A stretch of DNA of 64,000 nt. It comes from Megalobrama amblycephala. Taxonomy: Eukaryota; Chordata; Actinopteri; Cypriniformes; Xenocyprididae. Position numbers and translations under genes: made by a program. Numbering within the stretch: the first letter of the stretch is position 1; every line of letters starts with the position of its first letter. The notes under the pieces are model-generated. The model had not been told where the DNA came from, searched no databases, and saw only the letters and a program-made list of their open reading frames with translations. The stretch is from NCBI RefSeq assembly GCF_018812025.1, contig NC_063045.1, positions 49,827,691 through 49,891,690 on the forward strand, written 5' to 3'. Of the stretch, positions 44,935 to 58,896 are shown one piece after another.

Positions 44935-45308
44935 GTGCGTCCCAATTTGCATACTTGTTTTTTTGTGCACTACTCTGTGGCATTTTTAGTATAAATAGTG
45001 TGCATAGTGTGTTCACATTGAAAATTCCATAATGAAAAAGAGCACTTACACGGATGATGCATGTAAACAGAAAAAATGAAGTGTGGAATGGAATGTTGGA
45101 CACTTTATGCAATCAACTGTCACAGCTTTCCTTATATAGTGGGTTGGGGGGAGGTGCTGTAAGACTGATGTTGGATAGCGAAACAACCTGTAAGATCCGA
45201 TGATGGATAGTGAAACAACCTTATAAAATTCACACACTAGACGGTTGAGTACATAATGCATAGTATACTGTAAGTGCATAGGTAGTATAATATGTCATTT
45301 GGGATACA
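44935..45308. mobile_element. MITE with GTGCGTCCCAA-type ends
   Basis: The left end GTGCGTCCCAATTTGCATAC and the right end ATATGTCATTTGGGATACA are imperfect inverted repeats around a noncoding 374-base unit. Confidence 0.65.
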
Positions 45309-46251
45309 ACTTTTAGCTCAAATACATGCACTTCTCACTCAGCTCACTAAAGCTGAAAAATGGAATAGGAAAACCCATGTTTCTACTTAATAGGTCTTTG
45401 CGCTATACACCATGTGCAGGGATACTGTGCCAAGTGCACGCATGCCTCTATTACAGTCAATGTTCTGTACTGCCAGGTCTTGACACAGCAGAAATCCTTC
45501 TCACTTTTGGCAGTTTTCAGATTTCCAAAGCTTTATGGAGAGTAGCAGGGTGAGAAAAAAAAAAAAAAAAAAAAAAAATCACACCGTATCCAAGCAAAAT
45601 CCTATTATTAAATTTAAGTGTCTAGTGCCAAAGGCCTCTTTTTCGTCCAGCTCCCAACCATAACCAGCAGCGGGAGAGGTGAAGGATGATTCCTCTCTCA
45701 CTCATCTGTGTGTTTGTTTTACTGAAGTTTCAAGGTCTTCTCAGCAGAGATTGTTTTTCTCTCTCTTCTCCCGTCTCATGCTGGTGAAAGGCCAGCAGTG
45801 TGCCTGGAATGGACAACGCCCCACCACCCCCCTGCTTGATACCCGCAAAAGAAATGTTCCCATGAGAAAAACATGAATACACTCGGAGGTTTCCATTCTG
45901 CTGCTCTGTTGCCCATTAGTTGAACTGGGAGGAAGTCATGTTTGAAAGCAGACGGGAAGTGAGGATGGGCATGAGTGACAGTGTGAAGTTGTTTTAATGG
46001 CTTGGGACCATTTAGCAACACAGACTCGGAGAACCGACTGACATGCCTCGTGCTCCTACACATTGGAACCGTTTCACACCTGTGGGAGTGTAAGCCTTTT
46101 AGTGAGAGCGTGTGTGAGAGAAGAAGTGTGAGACATGCACCATTAGCACTGTGTGTGTCAGTCACGTTGGCCGAATATCTTGCTGGCGCATCCAGGCCAA
46201 AAATTCCTTTATTTGGCTTTAGATCACTAGTGATGTGTGCAATTTATACTT
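45309..46251. other. Upstream intron, no gene
   Basis: Contains a poly-A tract at 45554-45577. The 129-codon frame at 45776-46165 (minus) has no domain. Nothing else recognised. Confidence 0.35.
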
Positions 46252-47116
46252 AAAGGATTAATGTAAAATGAAATCTGTCATCAATGCACGGCCGTCATGT
46301 CGTTCCAAACCCGTTTGTCTGGGTTTCATCCGAGGAACACACACAAGGAGATGTTTTGAATATACAGTGTGACTGTACCGATCACTCTTTTTATGCAGTT
46401 ATAATGGTGACTGGAAATGTAAAAACTTCAAAAAGGATCTAAAAGCATTGATAATGCACAATTCTATTTGAATGGTTTACATTGTTCTAAGTCTTCTGAA
46501 GTAAATTTTAAGTTGTTATTCACTGACAGTCTTGCCCTCAAATGGGTTAATATCCATCAAAACCAGAGAATTAGCAAATTCAATCCAGTATGATAAATAG
46601 ATAAATGATTCACTGAAAAGATTTGACCTAAAAGAACAATTCATTCACAAATCAGATATTGTTATTAGCATATTACTAGGATAATGGCTGTTTATTAGTA
46701 CTTATAAAGCACAAAATGTAAAGCCTTATTCTGCATGACCATATTCTTCTTCCCTAATCCTACCCAATTCTTACCCAATACCTAAACTTAATAAATTAAA
46801 GCTAAATCGAAATATAAAAATTCCAAAAACGAATAAAAATTACACAAGAACATAAGAAAAATACAAAAACTTAAAGTTAAAAATGAATATACAAAAATAA
46901 AAGCTAATTACTAATAAGTACTATAAAAGTATAGAAATATTACTAAAATAAAATTTTTGTAGCTTGACTTCATATTTATATTGAAAAGAGCAATCATGGT
47001 ATTCAAAAATTCACCTTGCCTTTTGTGTTCTAAAGAAGAAAGAAAATCGTATCAGTTTAAAATGACATGAGGTTGAGTAAATGAAAACTTAACTTTCTTG
47101 GGTGAACCATCTTTTC
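46252..47116. mobile_element. Decayed element of the AGGG-ATAGTTCACCC family
   Basis: The left end contains GTCATGTCGTTCCAAACCCG and the right end ATGACATGAGGTTGAGTAAA, then TTGGGTGAACCATC. These are diverged forms of the termini seen at 27638-28336. The interior is AT-rich. Confidence 0.6.
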
Positions 47117-48294
47117 AAATCTGTGAGAACTTTTATATTTTTCACATGGGAACTGCAGTCAAAATCCCTGCTGACAGAAACCCCGTGGGGTGAAGGTGGT
47201 GATGAAACTTTACTGAGGCTGTGCAGAACACTCACATGAAGTTATGGCGAATGTGCAACTTCTGCGGCCTAAGCCACCTGCCAACTTCAAAAGCTCCAAA
47301 TCCACCCACGACGCTAAAGACATGCAAATGGTGCAATGTTCGCCTAATCTCATTTAGAGAGAAAAGGGTCTCTCTGAGGCCTAGGGGCAATTAGGCACAA
47401 CACAGAAAAAATGACAGCAGATGGTCTTGGGTTTACACCAGAGCCTTACCTGGCTGCCTTTTCCTCCGTTACACACTTCACAACATTAATTATGAGCTAA
47501 CTCTACTGCCATGGAGATGCCCAAAACGCTGCTTTGCCAAATCCAACTTTCGAAAAGTTGAGTGCAGACTCCTGCATTCTAATAAGAATATCCCATTACA
47601 GATGCATTCAGTTCTTCTTAATAATGGTTCAGTACAGTAACACCGAGTTAATTGAAGCCTGTGGACATCTTCTTTCTTGCCTGAGCACGGTAACAGGCAG
47701 AGTTAATGAGGATGACCCCCTCCAGAGTAAGTCTGCTGTGGGCTTAGTTGGCTCCAGAATCTGCTGTGCCGATTAAGTGCTCGGTCTTTTGCTATCAGAC
47801 CTCCTTTTGTGTTGTTCACTCACAGCACAGCCCTAATCCTGACTAAAAGCCCCGATTCTGCAGTAATCCAAGCCAGGGTGTGAAGATGAGACAGAGGAAG
47901 CCATTGATCTTTGAGTTTACCCAGGGAGTTGGACTAGTGGCTTGTATTAAACCTTCCCTCCATTCACGGATGGCTGGTATTGTTGGCACAGGGTGCTGCA
48001 TTTATTACTATTAATGTGAAGTATTTGGTGATCTCATCACGTTTGGCTGTGTGTGTATGTGTGTTGACTTGCAGAGAGACTGAGGACGGAAAAAGAAACT
48101 CAAGCAAGCAGGTTGGGTCATACACAGATATAAGGGTGTAATTGGTATGTGCTGCAAAGTGGCACCACTGCCTGTACATTTGCTCACACATTTATCAGCT
48201 AAATGGGGACTTCTCATGATTCTACTGTTTTAAATAAAGCTGATCATGCTGTAATTAATACAGACTAACCATAACCCTATAGTTCTAAAATAAA
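47117..48294. other. Upstream intron, unique-looking block
   Basis: 47150-47930 has balanced composition and no repeat marks and is another candidate conserved non-coding block. No exon recognised. Confidence 0.35.
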
Positions 48295-48637
48295 TAGGGA
48301 CGCACAATATATATTGGTATTATATAGGATGATATTAGAGATTTTTTTAGATAACTGATATCAATCATTTATTGATAATGTTAAATTTACTATTTAACAA
48401 ATATTCAATAAATATTTATTTTTCACACTGAACATCATAATGGTGATATCTAAATTCTTATTGGATTTAAAATGATTGCTTTTTTATTATTTTTATAATT
48501 TATTTAGACAAAAATGTAAGGATTTTAGTATTGTGCAATTATTGGTTATTGACCATAACATGAAATTTATTTTCAGCGTATCTGCCAAAATGTAGTATCT
48601 TCAGCATTAGCCAGAATTTTACTATTGTGCATCCCTA
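48295..48637. mobile_element. MITE with 15-bp TIRs
   Basis: TAGGGACGCACAATA (48295-48309) and TATTGTGCATCCCTA (48623-48637) are inverted repeats with one mismatch around 343 noncoding bases. A more decayed relative may lie at 60500-60790. Confidence 0.75.
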
Positions 48638-49027
48638 AACAATAAACCTTGTTTGAAACTTACCTACAACAACAATAACTTAAAGGACACACAATACATT
48701 TGCTGTTCAAGCATGACAAACGGTGATCCTCTCCATTACAGTCCTTTCAGGAACTCAGAGTATGTCTAGCTTTGACTTGTATGTCTAGCATTGACCCCTG
48801 AGAGTCTATAGTTAAAGATTTCAACACAACAATAAGGACAATGGGAATGAATGGTATGAAAAACAGCATTCAGGGGTCCCCTTGTTTTTTGCATTTGATG
48901 CTGTCATTGTAGCTGGCAGCAGCAGACAAAAATTTCAAATTTCATTTCATTCACCTTTCATTGTGGTAAGGTTTAGAAATGAATAACCACACACATGTAT
49001 ATTATTTAAACATTATATATTAACATG
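48638..49027. other. Upstream intron, no gene
   Basis: No feature recognised. Confidence 0.3.
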
Positions 49028-49976
49028 ATATACAGTACAGTCCAAAAGTTTGGAACCACTAAGATTTTTAATGTTTTTAAAAGAAGTTTCGTCTGCTCAC
49101 CAAGGCTACATTTATTTAATTAAAAATACAGTAAAAAACAGTAATATTGTGAAATATTATTACAATTTAAAATAACTGTGTACTATTTAAATATATTTGA
49201 CAAAGTAATTTATTCCTGTGATGCAAAGCTGAATTTTCAGCATCGTTACTCCAGTCTTCAGTGTCACATGATCCTTCAGAAATCATTCTAATATGCTGAT
49301 CTGCTGCTCAAGAAACATTTATGATTATTTTCAATGTTGAAAACAGTTGTGTACTTTTTTTTTTTCAGGATTCCTTGATGAATAGAAAGTTCAAAAGAAC
49401 AGCATTTATCTGAAATACAAAGCTTCTGTAGCATTATACACTACCGTTCAAAAGTTTGGGGTCAGTAAGAATTTTTATTTTTATTTTTTTGAAAAGAAAT
49501 GAAAGAAATGGATACTTTTATTCAGCAAGGATGCATTAAATCAATCAAAAGTGGCAGTAAAGACATTTATAATGTTACAAAAGAATAGATTTCAGATAAA
49601 CACTGTTCTTTTGAACTTTCTATTCATCAAATAATCCTGAAAAAAAATATTGTAGACAAATATTTTGTACAATTGTACACATTAAATGTTTCTTGAGCAG
49701 CAGATCAGCATATTAGAATGATTTCTGAAGGATCATGTGACACTGAAGACTGGAGTAATGATGCTGAAAATTCAGCTTTGCCATCACAGGAATAAATTAC
49801 TTTGTGAAATATATTCAAATAGAAAACAGTTATTTTAAATTGTAATAATATTTCACAATATTACTGTTTTTTACTGTATTTTTAATTAAATAAATGTAGC
49901 CTTGGTAAGCAGACGAAACTTCTTTTAAAAACATTAAAAATCTTAGTGGTTCCAAACTTTTGGACTGTACTGTATA
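49028..49976. mobile_element. Tc1/mariner-like foldback element, copy 2
   Basis: A 949-base element, same orientation as 30675-31620 and about 98-99% identical by eye. Differences are about a dozen substitutions and a few bases of poly-T length. Ends are TATACAGTACAG and CTGTACTGTATA, implying TA target duplication. Noncoding. Confidence 0.88.
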
Positions 49977-51626
49977 TGATTTATGCCCAACAGGTGAGAG
50001 GGAAGAGAACATCCCAACCCCCTGCTAAAGTTCTTCAGGCCCCGACTTGGCCCACCTTGAGAACCCACAGATCAAAGGTCGAGGGGTCGGATAAACAGCC
50101 CTAGCAGCAGGAGTCATGGGTTAGGCCAGCAGTTGATAGCTGATACTTTTTTGCCTCACTGCTCAGAGCCACAGCAGGGTCATCCGGAGCCCCTCAAGCC
50201 CAGCTGCTTTAGTCATCATTATTGTTTGCTAGCTTCTATTCTTTTCGAGTTGAGGAATCTTCAGGATTGATTTACTGTGTTGTTCTGTACATGCCCACAA
50301 GTTCTGGAGCACAGTTGTTACCCCAACAACCTGAGAGGTTGGCTATTTTTATTTTCAAGGCAAAAATCCAGAGACCTGATCACTTTGTCCAGGCCAAAGT
50401 TATTACTTTTTTTTTTGAGAGTAATAAAAGTGAACTGCAGTGAAGAAAGACATATTCATTTCACCCATTAAAAAAAGCAAATACAAACCAAAAATCATTG
50501 CAAATAAAAATGTTAATAAAGTACAAAATAAAATGTATCACATAACACAATGCATTGAGACTGTTCCGCTGGATACTGTTGCTAAGATATCATGATACTG
50601 CTCTGTTGCCATACACTGCCAGATAATAAAATCTTGGCTTCTTACTACAGGATAACAGCAGATAATGGTTCTACATGGTATCCGGAACCAAACAGCAGCT
50701 GGTCCGATAAAATTGCCGGTTCCCTCAATCACACTAATACTGTTAGAGTCTAAGTGGAGTAGTGTGTGTGTGTGTGTGTTTTAGCTTAAAGTCTTAAAGG
50801 AAAGGATGAGCACAACAGCATATTCCCATTTACACATTCCATTAGCCTACCAAGCCATCACTCACAGTACTACACCTGAGTACTGAAAAATGGCCCATTT
50901 CATGCCCTCAAAAGAGGTCATGATCCTTTGTTCCAGCATAGATCCCACCTCTCTGCCGCTGAGATTACTACTTGACAAAAAAAGAGCTATTTTTATGGAC
51001 ACACACATATACATTGTCTGATTATCATGAAATCTCCAACAAAGCAGGGTGTCAGCCCTGTGGGACAGACCTCTATGTTGGCTGGTTGACTTAAAAGGTA
51101 TCCCACCAAGATGGATTTGGGCTGGGGAGGACGGAAGCGTCAAATTCCTGGCTTCTAAATACAGCGTGCGTAAAATGCTCTTTAATTAAGATCTAAGAGA
51201 GATTACTGAATTAATTCCAAAGGGAAAGCCCCGTTGTGTGAGAATTAAGATACACCCCTCCTTCTAATTTTGGCTTCTGGAGGCAACTTCAATAATGTGT
51301 AACGGGAGGTGAATGAGTCAAGTAGTCATTAGTGAGTGAGGCTTGCTAAAAATGAGGAGAAGTCCAATATCAGACCCTTCCTGAAATGTCACAATCCTCA
51401 TTATCTGACTAATCTTAGTCACTGGCTAAGGGGGAAATTTATCAACTCTTAAAATACAGTACAGTCGTCTTGTCTTGTGAGTGGACCACCTACTGGTTTC
51501 TTCCACTTCCTCAGCCTGGTGGCTCACTCCATAGGCACACCCTGCCAAGTTGGGCTCCTGTGGAGCATTTTTTAAGGAAAAGAGGAGCTGTGTCTGCTCG
51601 CTCTAGGCTTATCAGAGGGCATTTGA
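49977..51626. other. Upstream intron, no gene
   Basis: Contains a short (GT)n at 50761-50779. 51150-51450 lacks repeat marks and carries several AATTAA and AATTAAGAT-type cores. No exon recognised. Confidence 0.35.
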
Positions 51627-52050
51627 GGGTGCTTTCACACTGGCAGTTTAGTTCGAAACTGGGCACAGTTTGCATGAAAAATTGGTAATGTGAAAGCTGT
51701 AATGCAGACCCAGTAGCGCATCAGGATACTGAACCCGAGACTGCCTGTAGGAGGTGGTCTGAGTTCGGTTGGAACCGTGGTGCTATTCGCATGAATGTTA
51801 AAGCAGTTTGGACTCGGGTGCATGCTTGTTCAGGAAGTAAATTAACATGCGCATGCGTTTTAGCCGATGACGAGTTCATTAGTTCAGCAAAACACATGTA
51901 GGAATCTATACAGGAATCTATTGCAAGTGTCTCACTGTAACACAGATGTTTGCTTTTTTTAAGTAAAGGAGGGACAAGTGAAAATGTATTTTTGAGGTAG
52001 TAAACATCATGCCACAAGTGCTGTCAATTAATCTTAACTTGTAATGAAGC
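51627..52050. mobile_element. Dispersed repeat with GGGTGCTTTCACAC end, partial
   Basis: Begins GGGTGCTTTCACACTGGCAG, a common transposon terminus. A block at 51965-52050 (GGAGGGACAAGTGAAAATGT, then CATGCCACAAGTGCTGTCAA) recurs at 56770-56850, so the right part may be a second element joined to the first. The right border is uncertain. Confidence 0.55.
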
Positions 52051-55000
52051 CGGATTACTTTAATCTAAACTGACTGTAGTAAATGATGAAAGTGATTCCT
52101 GCTTCTGAAATACAACAGAACGGACAAAAACGCCCTTCCCAACAGAGGCCAAAGTCTATGATTTTGTCTGTTTGCAAGTGAGAGAAAGTGAAAGAGAGTG
52201 TGGTGGTGTGTTTGACCTCCCTATGGGCCAGGCTTCTGTAACAGAACCTGCGTTGATCTCAAAGCTCTCTTAAAGAGCAAGTGTTTGTCATTAGAAGGAA
52301 CTCTGTTCCTGTTAGTCCTCAAAGATCACATCAAAACCCCCATTCACCTCGAAATACCCCTATCCCTCAGCATGAGGACCAAATGCTGATAACCAAGAAA
52401 GGATTAAAACCAGGCTGACAGAAACAATCCTCAGTCTTCTCAGACTTACTGACCCGGAGAAGGTCATTGTTAAAAATCAACCACAAGAGACGAAACACAG
52501 AGGCCGGTTGAAAAGAAGTTCTGCTATAAGATCACTGTTTATCTTTTTAGTGCAGGATTATGATTCATATTAACAACAGCAAGCAGCTTGAATATCGACA
52601 GATTACATTAACATAGCACTCAATATTCAATTTTACAAATAATAAATTGACATATTTCACTGGCAGCTGTGCTGTATTTTATAGGGAGGAGTGTTTTAAA
52701 ATAGTCAAAATTGTATTGGTTGCTCCCAGATGTGAACTGTCTCATGGCAATTTTAAATTGATTGACAGATGGATAAAGAAAAGCAAATGGATTAAGAAAA
52801 GAAATTGGCCAATGCTATGTAAAACCAATTTTTTTTTTTAAATAAATAAAAAAACCTTGGACACTTGCTGTTTTTTTATGTTGTTAATATGAGCTGATTC
52901 ATTATATTTTGCAAACCCTTTAACATTAATTAAATACAGTTATATATAAGTATTTTCATTTGTCATTTTGAAGTGATTTACCAGTAATAATTTATTATTA
53001 AACTTTTAAGATTTAACTAGATATAACTTTAACTTTTTTATTTAACTACATTTTATACATTCATTAAACAAACATGTCTGTTTAATGTTATTTATTTATC
53101 AATTTGAAAAGTACTTTTTTTTTTTTTAATTCATAAAATAATAACTGACTGATTTTGTTTTTAAGTGGAACTCTAGTCTTCCGTATAAGAACTCCTTTTA
53201 TTTGAAGTCTAATGGTTTATTGTTTTTCCTATATATTATATAAGCAAAAGGAACACACAAGCCATGCAGGATTTTGTCAATCAGTGAAATTGCGCAGGTC
53301 TTGCTTTTTCAGCGACCAATGAATGGAGTTAATGCAGAGACTCATCGGTGCTAAATGTGAGTCACCATCACAGAATCAAAACAAAGTTGTATCATTAGCA
53401 ATAATAGAATGTGCAGGAAATGAGAATGACCAAACAATCTGCCAGCACATTCTAAGATGAGTCACTGTATCTGAAAAGGTCATGCATGATAGAAAAACTG
53501 AGCTGGCAAGGGACTGCAAGACACTTGAAGTGTGCCTGAGGGTGAAAGATTGAAATATTGGAGAACTCTGACCCGCAGAGGGCATCACAGAATGTGAACT
53601 CTAGACATGGATTGACAGAGGAACCTTTGAGATGCATGAAAGGCCCATTGAGGGCTGTCAGAGTTTAGTTTAGATGGGAATGATGGCAACAAGGGAGAGG
53701 GCTGGTGTTGTGGCTCATATCAGCGTGTTTCACCCGTTTCACCAAACAGTGGCTGCCAGCCATGGCAGCAGGCCGCCGGGGGCCGAAAGAAGGGGGGCAG
53801 GTGTATGTGACGGTGGCCACAGAGGGCCCTGTGTTGGGCTCACTATCAGCAAGGGAGTGCTCGGAAAGATAGGTGAGTCAAGGGCCGAGGTCACCCTGTC
53901 TCTGGGCGTCTCAGATAAAGCCCTGGGGGGAGTTGTTATTGGGGGGGGCTCTGGAAGAGGTTAGCAGGCTCTTTCCAAGCAGTCTGCAGCCCACACGAGC
54001 CTGTCGATGCCTTATCAGGCCCGCCGTTCCGGAATCATCCATCCACTCACACCAGCTTAGATAAAGCCAAGTCGGAGCTGTATGGGACACTGCAGGCCCA
54101 TGACAACAAACGGACCAGGGGACGGCAGCAATGCTGAGAGAGGTGCCAGGAATGGAGGACAGAAAATAGCCACTGTACTTAAGCCAGACGAGATTACATC
54201 TATAAAACTCTTCTGTTCTATCAACCAAAAACTCCTTAATTAAGCCTTCTTAAGCCTTAAACTTCAATCAAACCTTCTAAGTTATCATAGTTAGTTAACT
54301 AATCACCTACAAAACAGTTAAGTGTAGCCAGACTTTCTGTTAGCATTCATTCTGGCCAAAAACCAGTTAACCAGGTTTTGGTGGGCTTATCGTAAATAGA
54401 TACATTTATACAAAGCAGCTTACTTTTTTTCTCTCTCTCTCTCTTATTTCCTTCAAAGAATGGTTGAATCAGTCAGACACATCTAGACTGATGGCTTTAG
54501 CCACAGTCTTACTTACACAAGTGCTTTTTTTTAAGATGGCATGTTAAGTTAAAAATTCTTATGTCTTATTTAGTCAATTTATTCGTTCAGGCATTTTGAA
54601 AATATGTAGTTTTACACATCCCTAAATCAAACCCATGGCCTTGGCATTGCTACAAGCATGATTTATTTGAGCTACAAGACTTTCAAAGTCAGGAATGTTT
54701 AATTTGTCCTCAAAACCGCTCACTGTATCAACCTGTTACCTCATAAACACAACTATGTTTCCAGGCAAACTGGTCCCTCCCTATACTCTTGGAAGTTGCA
54801 TAGCACCAGCCAACCAGATTTAAACTGGAGATTTCAGTCTTTTTTCTGTGCAATATGCATTAGATTGTAAACCGGAAAACTTGTTCATGTTCTGTCAAAA
54901 TTGAGAGTATTAAACACCATTAATATCTAGCAGACATCTCATCCAGGACAGCACTGAGAGAAAGTACTGTGTGGAAGAACTTTGATGTTAAGATAAATTA

Positions 55001-56309
55001 ATTACTTTGTTCTGAGGAGGACTTTGCATGTGTGTGCGTGTGTATAAAGAATGTGAGTTAATGGCAAGTTAGTTTATCTTCTTCCCACTCTGAAATTACT
55101 CTTGGGCTGTGCAGAGGTGGATCTTCATATAATTAAAATATGCTAATGTCGTCCATACATTTATGTCTAACAAGTTTCAGTCAATTAAAGGAGCAAACAG
55201 CAGACCACGGTGATAACTCACAACCAATCACGAAGAGGTGATGATGTAAACAAATGAGGGCCATTTAGTTTCATGAAAGTTCTATGAGGTTCTAGTTCAC
55301 TAGTTCTACTCAGGTCCTGAAGCTGTACGAGAAAATGGAGGAAGTAATTTCCAAAGCTACACGAGCATTTGATTGTGTTTGTCCAAACACTCATTATTTT
55401 CACACTTCGTTTTCCCCCCCTTATCTATAAGACATTCACTCAAACTCCTCCAGAATAACACTCATCACTGCATTAGTCACACAAACACAGTCTTTTGCCT
55501 GGAGATCCGATTCACTGTCTAGGCCAAAGCCATTTGTGTGTCGTTATAATCAATCATTTGACTGTGAGGGGACGGTTCTAATGGCAAAGACACAAGCAAA
55601 CAAACAAACAGAGTAAGAATCAAGCACAAATCTCAGTATCCTATTATGTATAGAACCACCGTGTAAGAGAATCTCACAAAAGCTTAATGTTTGTTAGTGA
55701 TTAACATTTGACATTTGAGACCGACGTTTCTGCGAGAAAACACAAAGCCGATCTCATAGGTCTGGAACCCGTTAAGCTTGTGTGGTTTAGTAGCTAATCC
55801 AGCTGTTACAAAACCCAGAGATGGATGAAACTCTGATTAGGGTGGCGGATCAGAGGAGATATATTTGGACCATTGTGAATACCCGGAGGAATAGAGACGA
55901 CAGGAGCCACTTTCGTCTCTTCCGTGCGTCATAAATATAATTGGCAGAAGCGCTCACTAGTTAGGACTGAGTGAGAACTGAGAAGGTGTAAATTACAAGT
56001 GAGCACAGCGCGACTTCTAAATCAAAGGTTGTGGTTTCTCGAGCTTCGAAGCTGAGGCTGCCGAGACATGCATGTCTAAGATGGATATCGGAAACTCTCT
56101 GCAGACGAGGGTCAGAGGTCAGAAAGAGAAACTTCAGAGGCTGCCCATAAAATTTACGCTGTCTCTAACATCAGAGGGTAGATATGCACATTGCTTGTCT
56201 ACATAAATCCTTCAAGAGTAGCGCCTCACCTCCTTTTACACCTCCTCCAGAACGGATTCTAATTTACATGTCTGAGTTTTGGCCCATTGTGAATTAAACA
56301 GACTGCTAA
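52051..56309. other. Upstream intron, no gene
   Basis: 52850-53240 is strongly AT-rich. 53650-54230 is GC-richer and unique-looking. 55700-56250 is also free of repeat marks. None shows an exon with splice sites on either strand. Confidence 0.35.
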
Positions 56310-56870
56310 AGAAATATTCAGGGTTCAATAAAAGTCAAGCTCATTTGAAAGTTTTTGTAGCATATTTACCACATAATTTTGAATCTTCCATTGTTTTCTT
56401 AAAAAAATAAAATAAAAAATTAATGGCTATGCACTTACAATGAAAGTGAATTGGGCCAATTTTTGGAGGATTTAAATGCAGAAATGTGAAGCGTATCATT
56501 TTATAAGAACACTTACATTGATTTTTGTTAAACTTGTATTATTTGAGTGGTAAAGTAGTTTAAATCCTCATTTTTATATTCATTTTAAGGTTTTAGTGTT
56601 TATGTTGATAATGCCATAGCAGCAAACTGGATATAATTTTATACAAAAAAGGTTAGTAAGACTTTCTTCCACACTAAAATCATGTTTACATTCATATTGT
56701 TTACGTCCTATGGCTGTATTTTAACATTTACATATTGGCTCACGGTAACACACATTTTTGCTTGTTTTTAAAGAAAAGGATGGACAAGGGCAACTTAATT
56801 TTTGTGGTAATCAACACTATGCCACACGCGCTGTCAATTTATATAATCCAGTATATTCCTTTAAGTGAAA
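56310..56870. mobile_element. Dispersed repeat related to 51965-52050
   Basis: Contains AAATATTCAGGGTTCAATAA and ACTTACAATGAAAGTGAATT near the left end and GGATGGACAAGGGCAACTTA followed by CTATGCCACACGCGCTGTCA near the right, matching the block at 51965-52050. No coding frame. Confidence 0.6.
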
Positions 56871-58477
56871 GATGTGCCAACTGTTCTCTGTGCCTTTGAC
56901 TCTCATTGCGGGTGGTGCTTGTAGAAGCTCAAATTCATTTCACCAAGCAGAAAAATGCTTTGAGGAAATGTGTTTTGTTTGCCCGGGTAACAGGTTTCAT
57001 TTAAGGAGGCGCACACAATCACTAAGACAGACAGAGAAAGCATTAGTACACCAAGCACATCCTCGGTTTGAGCGATAAAGCTGCTGCCAAGGAAGACTGT
57101 GCTTCCCTCCTTTGCTTAGAGAAGACGTCCATGTAAGTGTTTTTGGGTACACATATGATAGAACCAAAGCCCTATGTAGAATGATGTATCACCGCTGCCA
57201 TTTGCGATTACTGTAAAAGCAATGTGGCATGGGCGCATTCAGTGAAAGAGCAGAGAACAAACAAAGACTATCACATATTGTACAATACAGCCATTCAGCC
57301 GACAGTGGCAAACAGGGACCTGCGGTTAATCTGAAAAGATTTCTCTGAGAGTCTCTATATTGAAGAACATTCATATTTAATCACAGTATCTGGAGTAAAA
57401 CATCTCGCCGTCTGTGAATCATACACTTGCTTTATTACCGTATTTGCTAGAAACGTCTCGTATCTGCCGCTGGCGACGGGAGGATGGAAAACGGAATGAT
57501 TTTGTAATGGCTTCTGGCACATCCATTATTCAATATGAAATACCTTGAAAGTTTATTTTACTGTGCTCCGTCTCGCACTTCGAGCAGCCATTTCATATGC
57601 AGCTAAATTGATTCAGCGGTGTTGTGTGGGGTGAACCGTTCCGACCAATTTATCATGCAAAAGGTAAGCCTGAGTAACAGAGGACATTGGGAAAGGGAGA
57701 TACAAAGGAGATTGTGTGGGCACACGCTGTCGCTGATTGGTTTTTAAACAGGTTCTCCAGTCAGTTCTCGCCAGATAAGATGGCCATTAATGGCCACGGA
57801 GTCAAGCTCTTCAGAATTGACTGAAGCTTCTTTGAAATCAGCAGCCTGACACTGAATCGATACCGGTTTGGTCTTTAAACGAATCACAATGTGATTCAGA
57901 AGGTTTTTTGAAACCAAAGTTTCCTCAATCAAACAACAATGCAAAAACAAAGATCAAAATATGTTGAGGAACGTGCAGGTCTGATAATTATTGTTGCGCG
58001 TTCTTTATTTGTTTGCCGAATGATGGAATGTCAAGCATCAGGTAATGCTGCTTTTTTTGGCATGCGAAGACAGATTGAAACTGTGAGAGAGAGAGACAGA
58101 GCATGAAAGTGATGGGGAGGAAGAAAAAATACAATAGCTTAAAATTGAGGCAGTGCGGGGGGAGTGTTGGTGGCAGGAAGAAAGGTTGAGAGTCGATGCC
58201 ACCAATCTAGTTATGACCCCATGTAGTGATTGCTCTGCAAAACTTAGCAATTACACCAGTTCTTTCTTCCGCCGCAGGCTACTATGCAATCAGACCGGCC
58301 TCTTTCAGACCAGTGGCAAACGCTGCCCAAAACTGCCCACTGTGTTACTGCCATGAGAGGGGAAAAAAATCAATTCAAGCTCATTAACAACTTCATAAAG
58401 AAATTTGAGATTCTTGTCATTTTCGGCACAGACTTGCTACATTATTTATTATGTTCCTTTTATTAATCACATACTGT
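56871..58477. other. Upstream intron, unique-looking
   Basis: No repeat or exon recognised. 57100-57700 is a possible conserved segment. Confidence 0.35.
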
Positions 58478-58896
58478 ACAGTGGGATCCAAAAGTCTCAG
58501 ACCACTAATTTAATAATTTTTTTCTTCATTTGAAATCATATAATTAGCATAACAATAAGAGTTTCAAAGTTGAATTGAAAAGTGAACATGCATTTCAGAA
58601 TGTCTTAGTATTTAGTATGTATGTCCTCATTTTGTTTGTAAGAGAAAAAAATTATTCTTATTTCTTCTTTTGCAGAACACAAAAGGTAATTATTTTAAAG
58701 AATGCTGGGATCCAACAAAATGAATAAAAAAAGTGTTTTTAGCATATGTTCTTTTGTGTTCGGCAAAAGATGACATGAGAGTGAATAAATGATGGCAGGG
58801 TTTTAATTTCTGGGTGATTTATTCCTTTAACGACAACAACATGAACCTTGAAATAGTGCAGAATAGTGAATATTTTAGACTTTTGGACCCCACCGT
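58478..58896. mobile_element. Tc1/mariner-like non-autonomous element
   Basis: ACAGTGGGATCCAAAAGTCT (58478) and AGACTTTTGGACCCCACCGT (58877-58896) are inverted repeats with two mismatches over 20 bases. Noncoding; distinct from the 30675 family. Confidence 0.78.

Noticed and set aside
45776..46165. 129-codon minus-strand open frame
   Set aside because: No recognisable family; overlaps a plus-strand chance frame and has no gene context.
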